This document shows, piece after piece, positions 54,571 through 63,763 of a DNA stretch of 64,000 nt (position 1 is its first letter; each line of letters starts with the position of its first letter). The stretch covers positions 47,461 to 111,460 of the forward strand of contig JAMPFF010000004.1 of assembly GCA_023664605.1 (NCBI GenBank), given 5' to 3'. A model generated the notes under the pieces. That model worked only from the letters and a program-made list of their open reading frames with translations. It was not told the DNA's origin and searched no databases. The DNA is from Clostridium sp. Lineage in GTDB: Bacteria > Bacillota > Clostridia > Lachnospirales > Lachnospiraceae. Made by a program: the position numbers and the translations under genes.

Positions 54571-55557
54571 CTATTTTAATGTTGTGTCAGATATATATGG
54601 TTGTATATGTTTTCTAATTTCATCAGCATTAGCATATTCAAAATAATCTTCTAAAGATACTAATTCCTGCATTGCTAGTATTGCTTTTTTTAAATATACT
54701 TTTTTCATATCATCATCATTAACAAATTCAAATATTTGTTTTATCACAAGGTCTAATGATTTTTCACACAATTTATAATATTGAAATCTATATATCTCAT
54801 ATTTATTAGCATTTTCTAAATATAATCGTATTATAAGCATACTTTTTTTGAAATCATCTATATGTCTTTCATTAAAAGACTGAATGGCCGAGTTTTTACG
54901 GCGATAATGTCTATAACACACATCTGGAATACAAATTATTTTTTTTGCATAAAGGAAAGTATAAATAGAAAATATTTTCCCTTGATAAGAAATATTTTCT
55001 TCAAAAGATGCAGATATAGTATTTAGAAATTCTTTACGAAATACTTTATTTGTACAATAAAATGGTATTGTTATTCCCATATCATACTGTTGCAATAAAA
55101 TTTTGAAAGCTATATCTGGACTAAGCGAATAATATTGACTATATCTACAGATATAATAAGGTATATCTATAGGATTATCATATTCCCTTTTTATAGAGAC
55201 TACTCCTATATCACTGCTATATTGTTCCATAGCATTATATACTTTTTCATACATATTTAATTCAACCCAATCATCACTATCACAAAAAGCAATATATTTG
55301 CCATGAGCAATTTTTAAACCTTTATTACGTGCACCACCAGCACCTGAATGTTTTTCATTTTTCAGAAATAAAACATTTGAATATTGTGAATAGTATTTTT
55401 GAACTTCATCAAGTGATTCTGTAGAGGCATCATCAATAATAATAATTTCAATAGATTTAATTGTTTGATTAATCAATGAATCTATGCATTTATATAAATA
55501 TTTTGCAGTATTGTATGTTGGTACTATAACGCTAATATCATATTCAAGCTTATTCAT
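54571..55557 (-). CDS. Family 2 glycosyltransferase
   Basis: About 328 residues; ATG 55557 (MNKLEYDISVIVP) follows GGAGAGGAAC. The GT-A fold has VIVPTYNTAKYLYKCIDSL, the nucleotide-binding Asp in IDDAST, the GAGGARNKGL motif and the DSDDW metal-binding DxD. It transfers a sugar to a wall or capsule polymer or to a protein. Same AT-rich composition as the STAND gene and convergent with it. There is no polysaccharide cluster nearby. Confidence 0.92.
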   Translation of the reverse strand: MNKLEYDISVIVPTYNTAKYLYKCIDSLINQTIKSIEIIIIDDASTESLDEVQKYYSQYSNVLFLKNEKHSGAGGARNKGLKIAHGKYIAFCDSDDWVELNMYEKVYNAMEQYSSDIGVVSIKREYDNPIDIPYYICRYSQYYSLSPDIAFKILLQQYDMGITIPFYCTNKVFRKEFLNTISASFEENISYQGKIFSIYTFLYAKKIICIPDVCYRHYRRKNSAIQSFNERHIDDFKKSMLIIRLYLENANKYEIYRFQYYKLCEKSLDLVIKQIFEFVNDDDMKKVYLKKAILAMQELVSLEDYFEYANADEIRKHIQPYISDTTLK

Positions 55558-55684
55558 ATATAAGTTCCTCTCCAGTATAATAATCTTTGGTATTAGTAAT
55601 ATATTTAAAAATAATTTAAACACTAAACTACTTGCTTATAAATAATTTAGCGAATAATAACTAATAATCAATCCAGTTTCCGTT

Positions 55685-55712
55685 AGATAATAAACAATTA
55701 TCCATCAAATAT
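55685..55712. repeat. Right 28-bp inverted repeat of the AT-rich island
   Basis: Exact reverse complement of 51300-51327. The 387-bp gap 55558-55944 otherwise holds AT-rich non-coding DNA and a terminator; no gene is seen. Confidence 0.9.
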
Positions 55713-55866
55713 AACCTCTTTTCCAAAATGTAATATATACACATATAATTATACCCCACCCCTTCCACCACTGCCCTGCAATTTTTGCCCATTTTCCCGC
55801 TTTTTTTGCCCTAATCAACATTTTTCCCGCGCTTTAACCTATCCTTCCACACCCTAAGCACAAAAA

Positions 55867-55894
55867 AGACGTATGGTTTTTATACCATACGCCT
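55867..55894 (-). terminator. Terminator of the C45 hydrolase gene
   Basis: On the minus strand GGCGTATGG pairs with CCATACGTC and is followed by TTTTTT. It lies about 50 bp past the stop of the C45 gene. Confidence 0.8.
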
Positions 55895-55944
55895 ATACAA
55901 ATGCGTTTCATAAACACAATACTAATTTTTAAAAACTTTCACAC

Positions 55945-56841
55945 CTACAGCCACTTCATCCTCCCATCCTCCACAAACCTTTTCCGCGACGGATTCCCCT
56001 CCGCCCTGTAGATTTTTCTGTTGCCAACATCATAGATAACCGACCATACCGTGTCCGTTCCCTTACTTCTTTCATACTGGCACATAAAACCATATTTCCC
56101 CGACAAAATATCCCTTGCCAGTTCGAGACAAAAACAGTCTTTATTTTCCCTTAACGCATGGCAGGCAGCGGCATATCTTTCATCAGAGCGCCAGTTATCT
56201 ATGTGATAGCTATTATACTTTTCCATTGCCTGGGAAACGAAACCATTCGTAGCTGCCACAAAGTTATCGCTCCCCTTTGGTTTTATGACCTCAACATGAT
56301 TACAGTTACATTCTATCACCGCCAAATTTCCGGCGCTGTCCATAACGGTCAGCGTTTGCTGGGAAGCAATGGGCAGCATATGCAGACTTTCAACCGCCTC
56401 ATCAACGGTTTGGCACTTTTCCAGCAGATAACGCACCAGCATACCGGCGTTCAATCCTGCGCGCACAATCTTAGGATATATAAAGGTAAGCCCGACAGCC
56501 AAACCGTATTCATTTATCCCGTCCTCCATTTCTATAAATGCAGTAGTATTGCCATTAAAACCATATGCCCCATCTAATCGATACAGGCAGTTCATATACA
56601 ACTTTTCCAGCGCAGTAAGAAAATCACTGTTCCTGCCGAAAATAAGATGCTCCTTATCTCTAAACGCGAAGCAAGTACAATGATTCTGAAATGCAAAGCA
56701 ATACATACTCAATAGAAACGTATAAAAATCTTCATACCTGCTTTTTTGTCCGTCTGCCAGTCCTCTGATTTCCTCTAAAATTTCCGGATAATATTTCTCG
56801 TAAACAGGCAGGCACTCTCCGGCAAATGCCTTACGTTCCTC
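55945..56841 (-). pseudogene. C45-family autoproteolytic acyltransferase/hydrolase, 5'-truncated
   Basis: The only ATG in the frame lies at 56706, but homologous-looking sequence (EERKAFAGECLPVYEKYYPE, then EIRGLADGQ) continues in frame upstream to a TAG at 56844-56842. Family members normally have about 45 further residues that are missing here. The Ntn-hydrolase nucleophile Cys (HCTCFAF) and later NGNTTAFI and EYGLAVGLTF motifs remain. A promoter-like TTGACT-17-TAGCAT (56905-56877) and a perfect AGGAGG (56843-56838) lie just upstream, but the next in-frame codon at start distance is AAG, not ATG. Probably a decayed gene; translation from TTG 56712 is the alternative. Confidence 0.7.
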
Positions 56842-57070
56842 CTACTGTTTTTTGAGTAGGCGCCCGCTCTGATTAAATGCTATCAAAATAAAAAATTTAA
56901 GTCAATGAAATAAAATTAAACCGCTCCTGTACAAGTTAAAAATCTTCCAATCCCGTTCCAAAGCGGCAACCGGACACATTTAGATTGCTTTCATGAAAAA
57001 AACGTAGTATTCTATATATCAATAAGCATCGACTTAAAAACACATTATATTACGATAAGGAAGTTTTACT

Positions 57071-57976
57071 ATGAGCGAACCTTTTCACATTATCAGCGAC
57101 GGCGCCTGCGACTTACCCGTAGAACTGACACAGGCAAAAAACATTACGATAGTGCCTTTTTATGTATCTTTTGACGACGAACATTATTATAAGGAAAACG
57201 TAGAAATCGGCGTCAGGGATTTCTATCAACAGATGGTGGATAAAAAAGGCGTATACCCCAAGTCCTCTATGCCCTCTATCGAAGATTATGAACAGGCATT
57301 TTTACCCTTTGCCAAAGAAGGGACTCCCGTTATCTGCATCTGCATCACTACGAAGTTTAGCGGTTCCATGCAGTCCGCGCTCAATGCCCGCTCGCTTTTA
57401 CGGGAAAAATATCCCCAGACAGAGATTACCATTATCGACTCTACTGTCGATACTGTTTTAGAGGGACAATATGTACTGGAAGCGGCAGCATTACGGGATA
57501 ACGGCTTTGGTTATCAGGACGCTGTCGCGCGTCTGGAAACAATCAAAAGCACCGGCAGAATTTTCTTTACGGTCGGCAATATGGAATACTTAAAACACGG
57601 CGGACGCATCGGCAAGGTAGCCGCCCTGACGGGAAGCGTTCTGGATATCCGCCCTATCATCACGTTAAAGCAGGGAGAAATTTTCCCCTCCGGTCTCGAC
57701 AGAGGACGCAAACGCACTTTAAAGAAAGTACAGGAACTTCTTTTGAATTATTTAAGGCAAAGCAGTCTGGACACAGATTGTTACAGCCTTGCGGTCGGAT
57801 ATGGCTATGACATAGAAGAGGGCGCTATGTTCCGCGACCAGGCGTTATCCATTCTACACGAAAACGGCTATGCCATCGACGAAATAGCCCTTTATCAAAT
57901 CGGCGCTACGATTGGCGTACACACCGGACCTTATCCGTTGGGATTTGGCATTATGGAAAAGGGGATTCATGCTTAA
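57071..57976 (+). CDS. DegV-family fatty-acid-binding protein
   Basis: A 301-residue protein with the DegV fold. FHIISDGACDLP at the N-terminus, KKGVYPKSSMPS, CICITTKFSGSMQSA and the C-terminal GATIGVHTGPYPLGFG loop identify the family. DegV (FakB-type) proteins hold a fatty acid for phosphorylation by FakA; no fakA-like gene is in the window. SD AAGGAAG. The gene precedes dgt by 26 bp and may share its transcript. Confidence 0.94.
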   Translation: MSEPFHIISDGACDLPVELTQAKNITIVPFYVSFDDEHYYKENVEIGVRDFYQQMVDKKGVYPKSSMPSIEDYEQAFLPFAKEGTPVICICITTKFSGSMQSALNARSLLREKYPQTEITIIDSTVDTVLEGQYVLEAAALRDNGFGYQDAVARLETIKSTGRIFFTVGNMEYLKHGGRIGKVAALTGSVLDIRPIITLKQGEIFPSGLDRGRKRTLKKVQELLLNYLRQSSLDTDCYSLAVGYGYDIEEGAMFRDQALSILHENGYAIDEIALYQIGATIGVHTGPYPLGFGIMEKGIHA

Positions 57977-58002
57977 AATACAATTTATTACGGAGGATAA
58001 AA

Positions 58003-59472
58003 ATGGATTGGGAACGATTATTGTCATCACAAACACAAGTACCAAGAGACGAAGAACCGGAAGAGTTCAAACGCTACTCAATAAGTGATTTAGAAAAAGA
58101 TTATAAGGCTATCGTCTCCAGTTCTGCATTCCGCAGGTTACAGGATAAAACGCAGGTATTTCCTTTGGACAAAAGTGATTTTGTAAGAACGCGCCTGACG
58201 CATTCCATGGAAGTATCTACCATCGCACGACAGCTGGGTATCATGATTACTAGCGATGCCACCCAATATTTACCCGCTGCATTTCAGAAAAATAAAAATG
58301 CCGAGCGTGAAAAAATTCCCTCCATACTGTCCTGTGCAGGATTATTACATGATATAGGCAATCCGCCATTTGGACATTTTGGAGAAGTTGTTATCGGCGA
58401 ATGGTTTAAAAACGAATTTGAAAAAGAAACCTTTACTTATAAAGGACAACGCATTAAAGAACTCTTAACTCCACAAATGCGTGAAGATTTATGCCATTTT
58501 GAAGGCAATGCACAAGCATTGAGGATTCTTTCTAAAATCTCTAATAAAAAAACTGGCCACGAAATTAACCTTACAAAAGGAGTCATCAGTTCACTTATCA
58601 AATATCCTGTCGATTCCCTACATTACACTAACAGTTCCGACCAAGATATCCGAAAACATAAACTGGGATATTTTTATGCCGAAACCAAAAGTTTTAATGA
58701 CATAGCACGGGAAACGGGTACACTGCTTTCAAATGGCGAAGTTGCACGTCATCCGCTCGCCTATCTCATGGAAGCTGCAGATGACATTGCCTACTCAACA
58801 GCTGACCTTGAAGACGCTTATCAAAAAGGATTATTTACATTAACCGAATTTATAGCCTTTTTTGAAAAGACATTGAAAACAAAACATGAACAGACATATG
58901 TGGATAAGGTTATCGTACTAATTGACGATTTAAAAAACAGAATCAAACAAATAGAGGCCCAAAATCCAAAATGTACAAAGGAAGATTATATGATTGCTTT
59001 CCAAAACTGGATGGATTTTGCCAGACAATGGTTTATGTATTGTGTCGCTTTCAGTTTTTCAAAAAACTATAGTGAAATTATGCACGGAACCTATAATCAA
59101 GAATTAATCGCTGAAACTTTTCATGGTGCATCTATAGAAATATTAAAAGATGCTATGAGAGAATTTGTTTATATTAACCCTGAGATTGTCAAACTGGAGT
59201 TATCCGCACAAAAAATATTGTCTTCGTTATTAAATGATTTTATTTATGCAATACTCTATTATGATGAAAAAGACTATAAATTATCACAAAAAGACAAGAA
59301 ACTATGCGGCTTAATTCCAGAAAACCTACGCAATGACTATGTAAATGCCAAAAAGAACAACAATGACGCATATAACCTATATTTACGTTTTTTGATGATT
59401 ACAGATTTTTTAAGCGGCATGACAGACTCCTATGCCAAAAATTTATATCAAGAATTAAATGGAATTTATTAA
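58003..59472 (+). CDS. dgt: Deoxyguanosinetriphosphate triphosphohydrolase (dGTPase)
   Basis: A 489-residue HD-domain enzyme that splits dGTP to deoxyguanosine and triphosphate. The signature RLQDKTQVFPLD with RTRLTHSMEVSTIARQLG and the metal motifs LLHDIGNPPFGHFGE are present, as is HPLAYLMEAADDIAYSTADLEDA. Length and C-terminal helices match the dGTPase family. dGTPases can also limit phage replication by lowering dNTPs, of interest given the defence genes nearby. SD GGAGG. Confidence 0.95.
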   Translation: MDWERLLSSQTQVPRDEEPEEFKRYSISDLEKDYKAIVSSSAFRRLQDKTQVFPLDKSDFVRTRLTHSMEVSTIARQLGIMITSDATQYLPAAFQKNKNAEREKIPSILSCAGLLHDIGNPPFGHFGEVVIGEWFKNEFEKETFTYKGQRIKELLTPQMREDLCHFEGNAQALRILSKISNKKTGHEINLTKGVISSLIKYPVDSLHYTNSSDQDIRKHKLGYFYAETKSFNDIARETGTLLSNGEVARHPLAYLMEAADDIAYSTADLEDAYQKGLFTLTEFIAFFEKTLKTKHEQTYVDKVIVLIDDLKNRIKQIEAQNPKCTKEDYMIAFQNWMDFARQWFMYCVAFSFSKNYSEIMHGTYNQELIAETFHGASIEILKDAMREFVYINPEIVKLELSAQKILSSLLNDFIYAILYYDEKDYKLSQKDKKLCGLIPENLRNDYVNAKKNNNDAYNLYLRFLMITDFLSGMTDSYAKNLYQELNGIY

Positions 59473-59612
59473 AAAGTATTGACTTCAACGTAACGAGATA
59501 CTGTATTCTTTTTTAGAGAGTAATTTAGGTTACTTCGACATATATTCTGCTTTCCAATATGTTAAGAGACCAGTCAGATTCAGCTTCTTAGCCATTTCGA
59601 GAAAGGAAATGT

Positions 59613-59847
59613 ATGAGTTTTAAAGAATTTGACCTGTCCTCGAATGCAAAAAATCGCATAGCAAAGCGGCCGTTTGCATGCCAGACTGACCGCCAGTATT
59701 TCGTTGGACAAAGCCTACTGGAATGCGGTTATCCATTCATATTCCAGCGACTATGTGAAGATGGTTACGGATGCCAAGCACGACGAGGGCACTGAGGATT
59801 ATATTGTGAAAGTGTTTCGAGGGTATTTAAAGAAACATTGTATGTAA
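59613..59847 (+). pseudogene. Remnant of a regulator-like gene with a 19-bp-spacer promoter
   Basis: A short frame starting at ATG 59613 (after GAAAGGAAATGT) loses sense after about 30 codons. A second frame then reads SLDKAYWNAVIHSYSSDYVK and ends DYIVKVFRGYLKKHCM at TAA 59845-59847, which resembles the tail of a MerR/TipAS-type sensor domain. Upstream, TTGACT (59479-59484) and TATTCT (59504-59509) are 19 bp apart, a spacing typical of MerR-controlled promoters. The DNA-binding half is absent. The region 59473-59871 has no intact gene. Confidence 0.4.
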
Positions 59848-59871
59848 AGCAATCAAGGTCAGATTGGGTAA

Positions 59872-60642
59872 TCATAACTTCCTGGCCTTAATACAAAATG
59901 AAAGCGGCATCATTTGCGCCTTTCTTGTTTTAGCATCGATATCGCCATCGGCATTTAAAGATTTTTCATCACTTTCCTCTACTAATTGTTCCACAAAAAA
60001 TCCTGCTTTTGCCAACGCATTTATATAAGTTGATATTTTCCTGTTACATAAAACAATTTTACTATCATGTACCGGCATTTTAAAATAGGATTCATCATAA
60101 TAGCTTTTATTCAAAACAAGCTTGTCATCTTCAAAAACTTCTTTCCGTTCATTACAAGACCATGCTATGCAATAATTTAAAGTATGATGCCAGCTAAAAA
60201 TGAATATCCCATCTTTTTTCAAGTAGGAAGCAATTTTATCAAAAGTACCCTGTAAATCAGTTGTCCAGCCAATACCATAAATAGAATATACATAATCAAA
60301 ATAGTTCTTTGGCACATCCAGTTCATCTTCCATTTTGGCACACATCAACTTGGCGTAATATCCGTTTTCATTCAACAGCCTGGCTGCATTATCAAGCTGC
60401 TTTTGTGATAAATCTACTCCCCAAAGTTCTCCCGCGCCTTTTTGGGCATTATACTTCAAAGAATGTCCGCTTCCGCAGCATATTTCCAACATCTTCTTAT
60501 CTGTAATATCTTCAAATAAATGCAAATCATCTTCTGTCGGAAATCTGACTCCATATACAGGCAGCGCTGTCGTTCCAAACCATAAATCTGCATGTTCATT
60601 CCAATATGTCTTGTTACTTTCTATTATTTCATCATTATTCAT
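59872..60642 (-). CDS. Class I SAM-dependent methyltransferase
   Basis: A 256-residue protein with a Rossmann-type SAM fold: motif I LEICCGSGHS, acidic motif II WGVDLSQKQLDNA, then YVYSIYGIGW and LKKDGIFIFSWH. It methylates a small molecule or a protein; the C-terminal part is rich in aromatic residues and has no known specificity motif. SD AAGGAGA. Followed by a small secreted-protein gene on the same strand, 25 bp upstream. Confidence 0.9.
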   Translation of the reverse strand: MNNDEIIESNKTYWNEHADLWFGTTALPVYGVRFPTEDDLHLFEDITDKKMLEICCGSGHSLKYNAQKGAGELWGVDLSQKQLDNAARLLNENGYYAKLMCAKMEDELDVPKNYFDYVYSIYGIGWTTDLQGTFDKIASYLKKDGIFIFSWHHTLNYCIAWSCNERKEVFEDDKLVLNKSYYDESYFKMPVHDSKIVLCNRKISTYINALAKAGFFVEQLVEESDEKSLNADGDIDAKTRKAQMMPLSFCIKARKL

Positions 60643-60666
60643 AGACGACCATTCTCCTTATACCAT

Positions 60667-61272
60667 TCACCAGCCGATAATTTCTTTTCTTAATTTTTCA
60701 TATTCTTCCATCGTGATTTTTTCGTCCCGACAAGTAAAATCACTGTTTTCATCATATCCATCATAAGAATCCCAGTATTCCGCTGTCAATTCAAATTCAT
60801 CTACAATGTTTCCTTCGCCGTCATACTTCATCAGCCAAAACATCTGCCTTCCCGCATGTGAAGTATCACTATGCACAATCCAGACTGCATCTTCATATTC
60901 TGCATAAGACAAAACCCCTGTAGTTCCCTCACCCGTTGCTAATACATATACTTTTCCGTCTCTTGCATCAAAATACATACCGCCATATGGTCCATCCACA
61001 ATCTGCTCATTTTCGCCGTCGTTATCCAGGTCAAGCCGCTCTCCCACTGAGAAACATTCCCAATCATTTTCATCATGAGGCAGTTGGTCATATATGATAA
61101 TTGATTCACTAACATCGTCATAAACTGCCGGAATTTCACTGGCAAGAAAGGCGTCCAACAGTGCGTCAGCCTCCATATTCGCATAAAATATTTCGGGATT
61201 ATTTTTCACAATTACCGCTTCCTGCATAGAAAATAGAAAAAGCATAAGCATAATGATATTTTGGATATGCAA
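60667..61272 (-). CDS. Small secreted protein of unknown function
   Basis: A 201-residue protein with an N-terminal hydrophobic signal (about 4-18), then an acidic exported region with VCBS-like loops (LDLDNDGENEQIVDG) and a strand-rich middle. The start is probably TTG 61272, nine bases after GGAGG. No enzyme motif. It lies between mazG and the methyltransferase in one minus-strand run; the functional link is unknown. Confidence 0.7.
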   Translation of the reverse strand: MHIQNIIMLMLFLFSMQEAVIVKNNPEIFYANMEADALLDAFLASEIPAVYDDVSESIIIYDQLPHDENDWECFSVGERLDLDNDGENEQIVDGPYGGMYFDARDGKVYVLATGEGTTGVLSYAEYEDAVWIVHSDTSHAGRQMFWLMKYDGEGNIVDEFELTAEYWDSYDGYDENSDFTCRDEKITMEEYEKLRKEIIGW

Positions 61273-61289
61273 TTCAGTAAACCTCCGTT

Positions 61290-61763
61290 CTACTTAAAGC
61301 CTTTCCTTTTTCTTGCCTTATCAATCAACTCTTCCGCTTCCCGGAAAGCACCCGGAAGATAGTTTTCCATCCACTCTTTTCCGGTTTTCTCTTTCTTTTT
61401 TATATCGTTCCATTTATCCAGCACTTCTGCCGAATCAGACGCCGTCTCCCCGCCAAAAACATGCGGATGGCGTCGAATCATCTTTTCACTGATGCCCTGA
61501 ATGACGTCATCCATCGTAAACATCCCCTCTTCTTCTGCAATCTGTGCGTGCATCACTACCTGCAAAAGCAAATCGCCAAGTTCTTCTTTCAAGTTGTCCG
61601 GATTATTGGTGTCCTCTAAAATATTGATGCCGCAGACTACCTCTGCCGCTTCTTCAATACAGGCGGCTTTAAGGCTCGAATGAGTTTGTTCCCTATCCCA
61701 TGGACAGCCGTCGGGCGCTCTGAGGCGCGCTATTATATTTTGAAATTCTTCAAATTTTGTCAT
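61290..61763 (-). CDS. mazG: MazG-family nucleotide pyrophosphohydrolase
   Basis: About 157 residues; ATG 61763 (MTKFEEFQN) is preceded by AGGAGA. Family motifs: LRAPDGCPWDREQTHSSL, the metal ligands in EEAAEVV and KEELGDLLLQVVMHAQIAEEEG, and IRRHPHVFGG. It hydrolyses NTPs or damaged nucleotides. This short single-domain form is common in Firmicutes. Confidence 0.94.
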   Translation of the reverse strand: MTKFEEFQNIIARLRAPDGCPWDREQTHSSLKAACIEEAAEVVCGINILEDTNNPDNLKEELGDLLLQVVMHAQIAEEEGMFTMDDVIQGISEKMIRRHPHVFGGETASDSAEVLDKWNDIKKKEKTGKEWMENYLPGAFREAEELIDKARKRKGFK

Positions 61764-61786
61764 GGGTAATTTCTCCTGTTGCTGCA

Positions 61787-62473
61787 TTATTCGTTTTCTT
61801 CATCATTCTCTATACTATCCCGCAAATCACTTAAAGAAATTTCATCTTTCGTAAAATACCGCCACCCATTAATATGCCAATTCCCGGACCATCCGTGCCG
61901 CTCCATTAACAGCTTACGCGCCAGAGCAGTAACAGAGTAATTTTCACCCTCGTATTCAATTTGGTTTTTATCGTCTTTTACTTTTGCGGTAATTGTTTCA
62001 TCATACAAAAAGGTTATTTTTTCCCCGACAGTAATATTCAACAGTCTAAACGAATTGTTAGAACGTTTGGTTCTTCTTTCAGCAACTTCCTGTTCCTGAG
62101 ACTGCTCCAGCGTAGGGGTGTACGGTTTCAACTTATCTATATCTCCACGCAGTCCTGCAACATCCTTAAATATGCCATATGCTGTTTCAGGTGAAATCTT
62201 GAAAAATTCACGCACTCTGGTTCTGCCATTCTCTAGCTGTTCTCTTGCGTGCAACGAATCATCAATTCTATCAATCAGGCTATGTATTCTTTTTTCAACC
62301 TCATGAGGGTTGTCCACTTCATAAACAGCATAACAACGATATGAAAGAGGGATATTCGGCGGTGCATTTAGTTCCTGTAACCTTTTCTCTATATCATTGC
62401 GTTCTGTCATACCAATTTTAACCCAGCCAACAAGACAGGGATTGGTAAGTATATAAACTAATCCTTTTGGCAT
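61787..62473 (-). CDS. GIY-YIG nuclease-like protein with C-terminal RAMA domain
   Basis: About 228 residues; ATG 62473 (MPKGLVYIL) follows GGAGA. The N-terminal T5orf172/GIY-YIG type domain (about 1-95) reads GLVYILTNPC, WVKIGMT and EKRLQELN. A charged linker leads to a RAMA/DUF4357-like domain (about 160-225) with YSVTALARKLL and GWSGNWHINGWRYF. RAMA domains accompany adenine-methyl restriction systems, so the protein may read modified DNA and cut it. No methyltransferase partner is adjacent. Confidence 0.88.
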   Translation of the reverse strand: MPKGLVYILTNPCLVGWVKIGMTERNDIEKRLQELNAPPNIPLSYRCYAVYEVDNPHEVEKRIHSLIDRIDDSLHAREQLENGRTRVREFFKISPETAYGIFKDVAGLRGDIDKLKPYTPTLEQSQEQEVAERRTKRSNNSFRLLNITVGEKITFLYDETITAKVKDDKNQIEYEGENYSVTALARKLLMERHGWSGNWHINGWRYFTKDEISLSDLRDSIENDEENE

Positions 62474-62653
62474 TTGAAGTCTCCGTTTCTGAATTATTTT
62501 TTGAATCAATCACTCGAACTCAGCGTGTTCTTTTTTGTCCTTAACTATATTTGTTTAAGTTTTGTGCAAATACACACCCTTTTTTACTTCTATTACATCA
62601 TTTATTATGGCTTGCTGATTTTTTGTTACCAAAATGTTGCCGCCATGCTAGCA

Positions 62654-63418
62654 CTATTTTTGTTCATTAGAAGATTTGTCTATTTTTTCTTGCAATTTCA
62701 TCAGCGCATCAAAACTTTGCATTCCTTTTTGAGGATTCTCCATCAATTTATTCATAAATATCTCCAGCAATCTATCCTCTGGTTTAGTCGAACTTCCAAT
62801 CTGTTCATTCTTTATAGTTTCTATAAACGCAGAAAGCATCTGTGAAAACCTTGCTTCAATATTATTTTCCAATACCTTCAAATTATCAGGGATTTGTTGC
62901 ACTTCCAACAATAATGTTGATAAAATTTCTGCATTCTCCTCTGTGCTATTTTCAGAGAGATTTAACAAAGTACTTACTTCGCTAACCGGATTTTGAACAA
63001 TTTCACCATTCTCAATAGCATTCAACATGGCTTCTATTTCTTTTTTTGCCAAATTTGCACCGCTCAAAGTTGTATCATATGAAATAGTTCTCATATTAGA
63101 CACATCAAACGGTATTTCAATATCTCCTTTTACAATTTGGATAGCTGGTTTCCGGTAGGAATGCCTAATCGCCAATTCGTAAAATACGTTAGGATTATTT
63201 CCCGTTAAATCTGCAATAACTAAATCTGCTGAAATAATTTGTTCAATAATAGCCTTTGTAATAAGTCCACTATTTGCCATTTTATCAGCTCTCACAACAG
63301 AGTATCCAAAATCTTGGCATACTGGACTAATAATATACTCCATTACTTCATCTGCATTTTTACGTACTTCTGTTCCCTCTTTACCAATAGGTGTTATCAT
63401 AAAACATATTTTGTCCAT
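62654..63418 (-). CDS. Nucleoside 2-deoxyribosyltransferase-like (TIR-related) protein with coiled coil
   Basis: A 254-residue protein. The N-terminal 130 residues show the deoxyribosyltransferase/TIR-like fold: CFMITPIGKEGT, ADLVIADLTGNNPNVFYELAIRH with the catalytic-type Glu, then KPAIQIV. The C-terminal 110 residues are helical, probably coiled coil, and may mediate oligomerisation. Stand-alone proteins of this kind occur in phage-defence contexts as nucleotide- or NAD-processing effectors. SD GAGGGAAA. The 144-bp gap to the GIY-YIG gene shows no feature. Confidence 0.82.
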   Translation of the reverse strand: MDKICFMITPIGKEGTEVRKNADEVMEYIISPVCQDFGYSVVRADKMANSGLITKAIIEQIISADLVIADLTGNNPNVFYELAIRHSYRKPAIQIVKGDIEIPFDVSNMRTISYDTTLSGANLAKKEIEAMLNAIENGEIVQNPVSEVSTLLNLSENSTEENAEILSTLLLEVQQIPDNLKVLENNIEARFSQMLSAFIETIKNEQIGSSTKPEDRLLEIFMNKLMENPQKGMQSFDALMKLQEKIDKSSNEQK

Positions 63419-63763
63419 CTTATTTCCCTCTTTTTCAAATATTGTATTTTCAGTTCTAAATGCTTAATTTAGCAATAAATTTTTCTTACATTATATGCAA
63501 ATAAATAATATAGCTAAAAAATATGTAGACTTAAATAATACTGAATATATAAAATAATCGTTGTCGCAATTTTATCATCTGCCCCTACATAACATAATCA
63601 ATAAATATTTGATTTAAGTTTTTTCTAGTCATGGTATCAATACTTTACACCTTACTTACAGTTTCAGAACAAACAGGGTATCATACAAGTATCTTAAACA
63701 TTCTTCTTGACTGTTTTATAAACATGGTGCTAACACCATATAATACTACGTTTAGAGGAAAAC

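Noticed and set aside
59613-59795. A 60-codon intact small protein
   Set aside because: Only its first part has an SD, and sense moves to another frame downstream, which fits a broken gene better.
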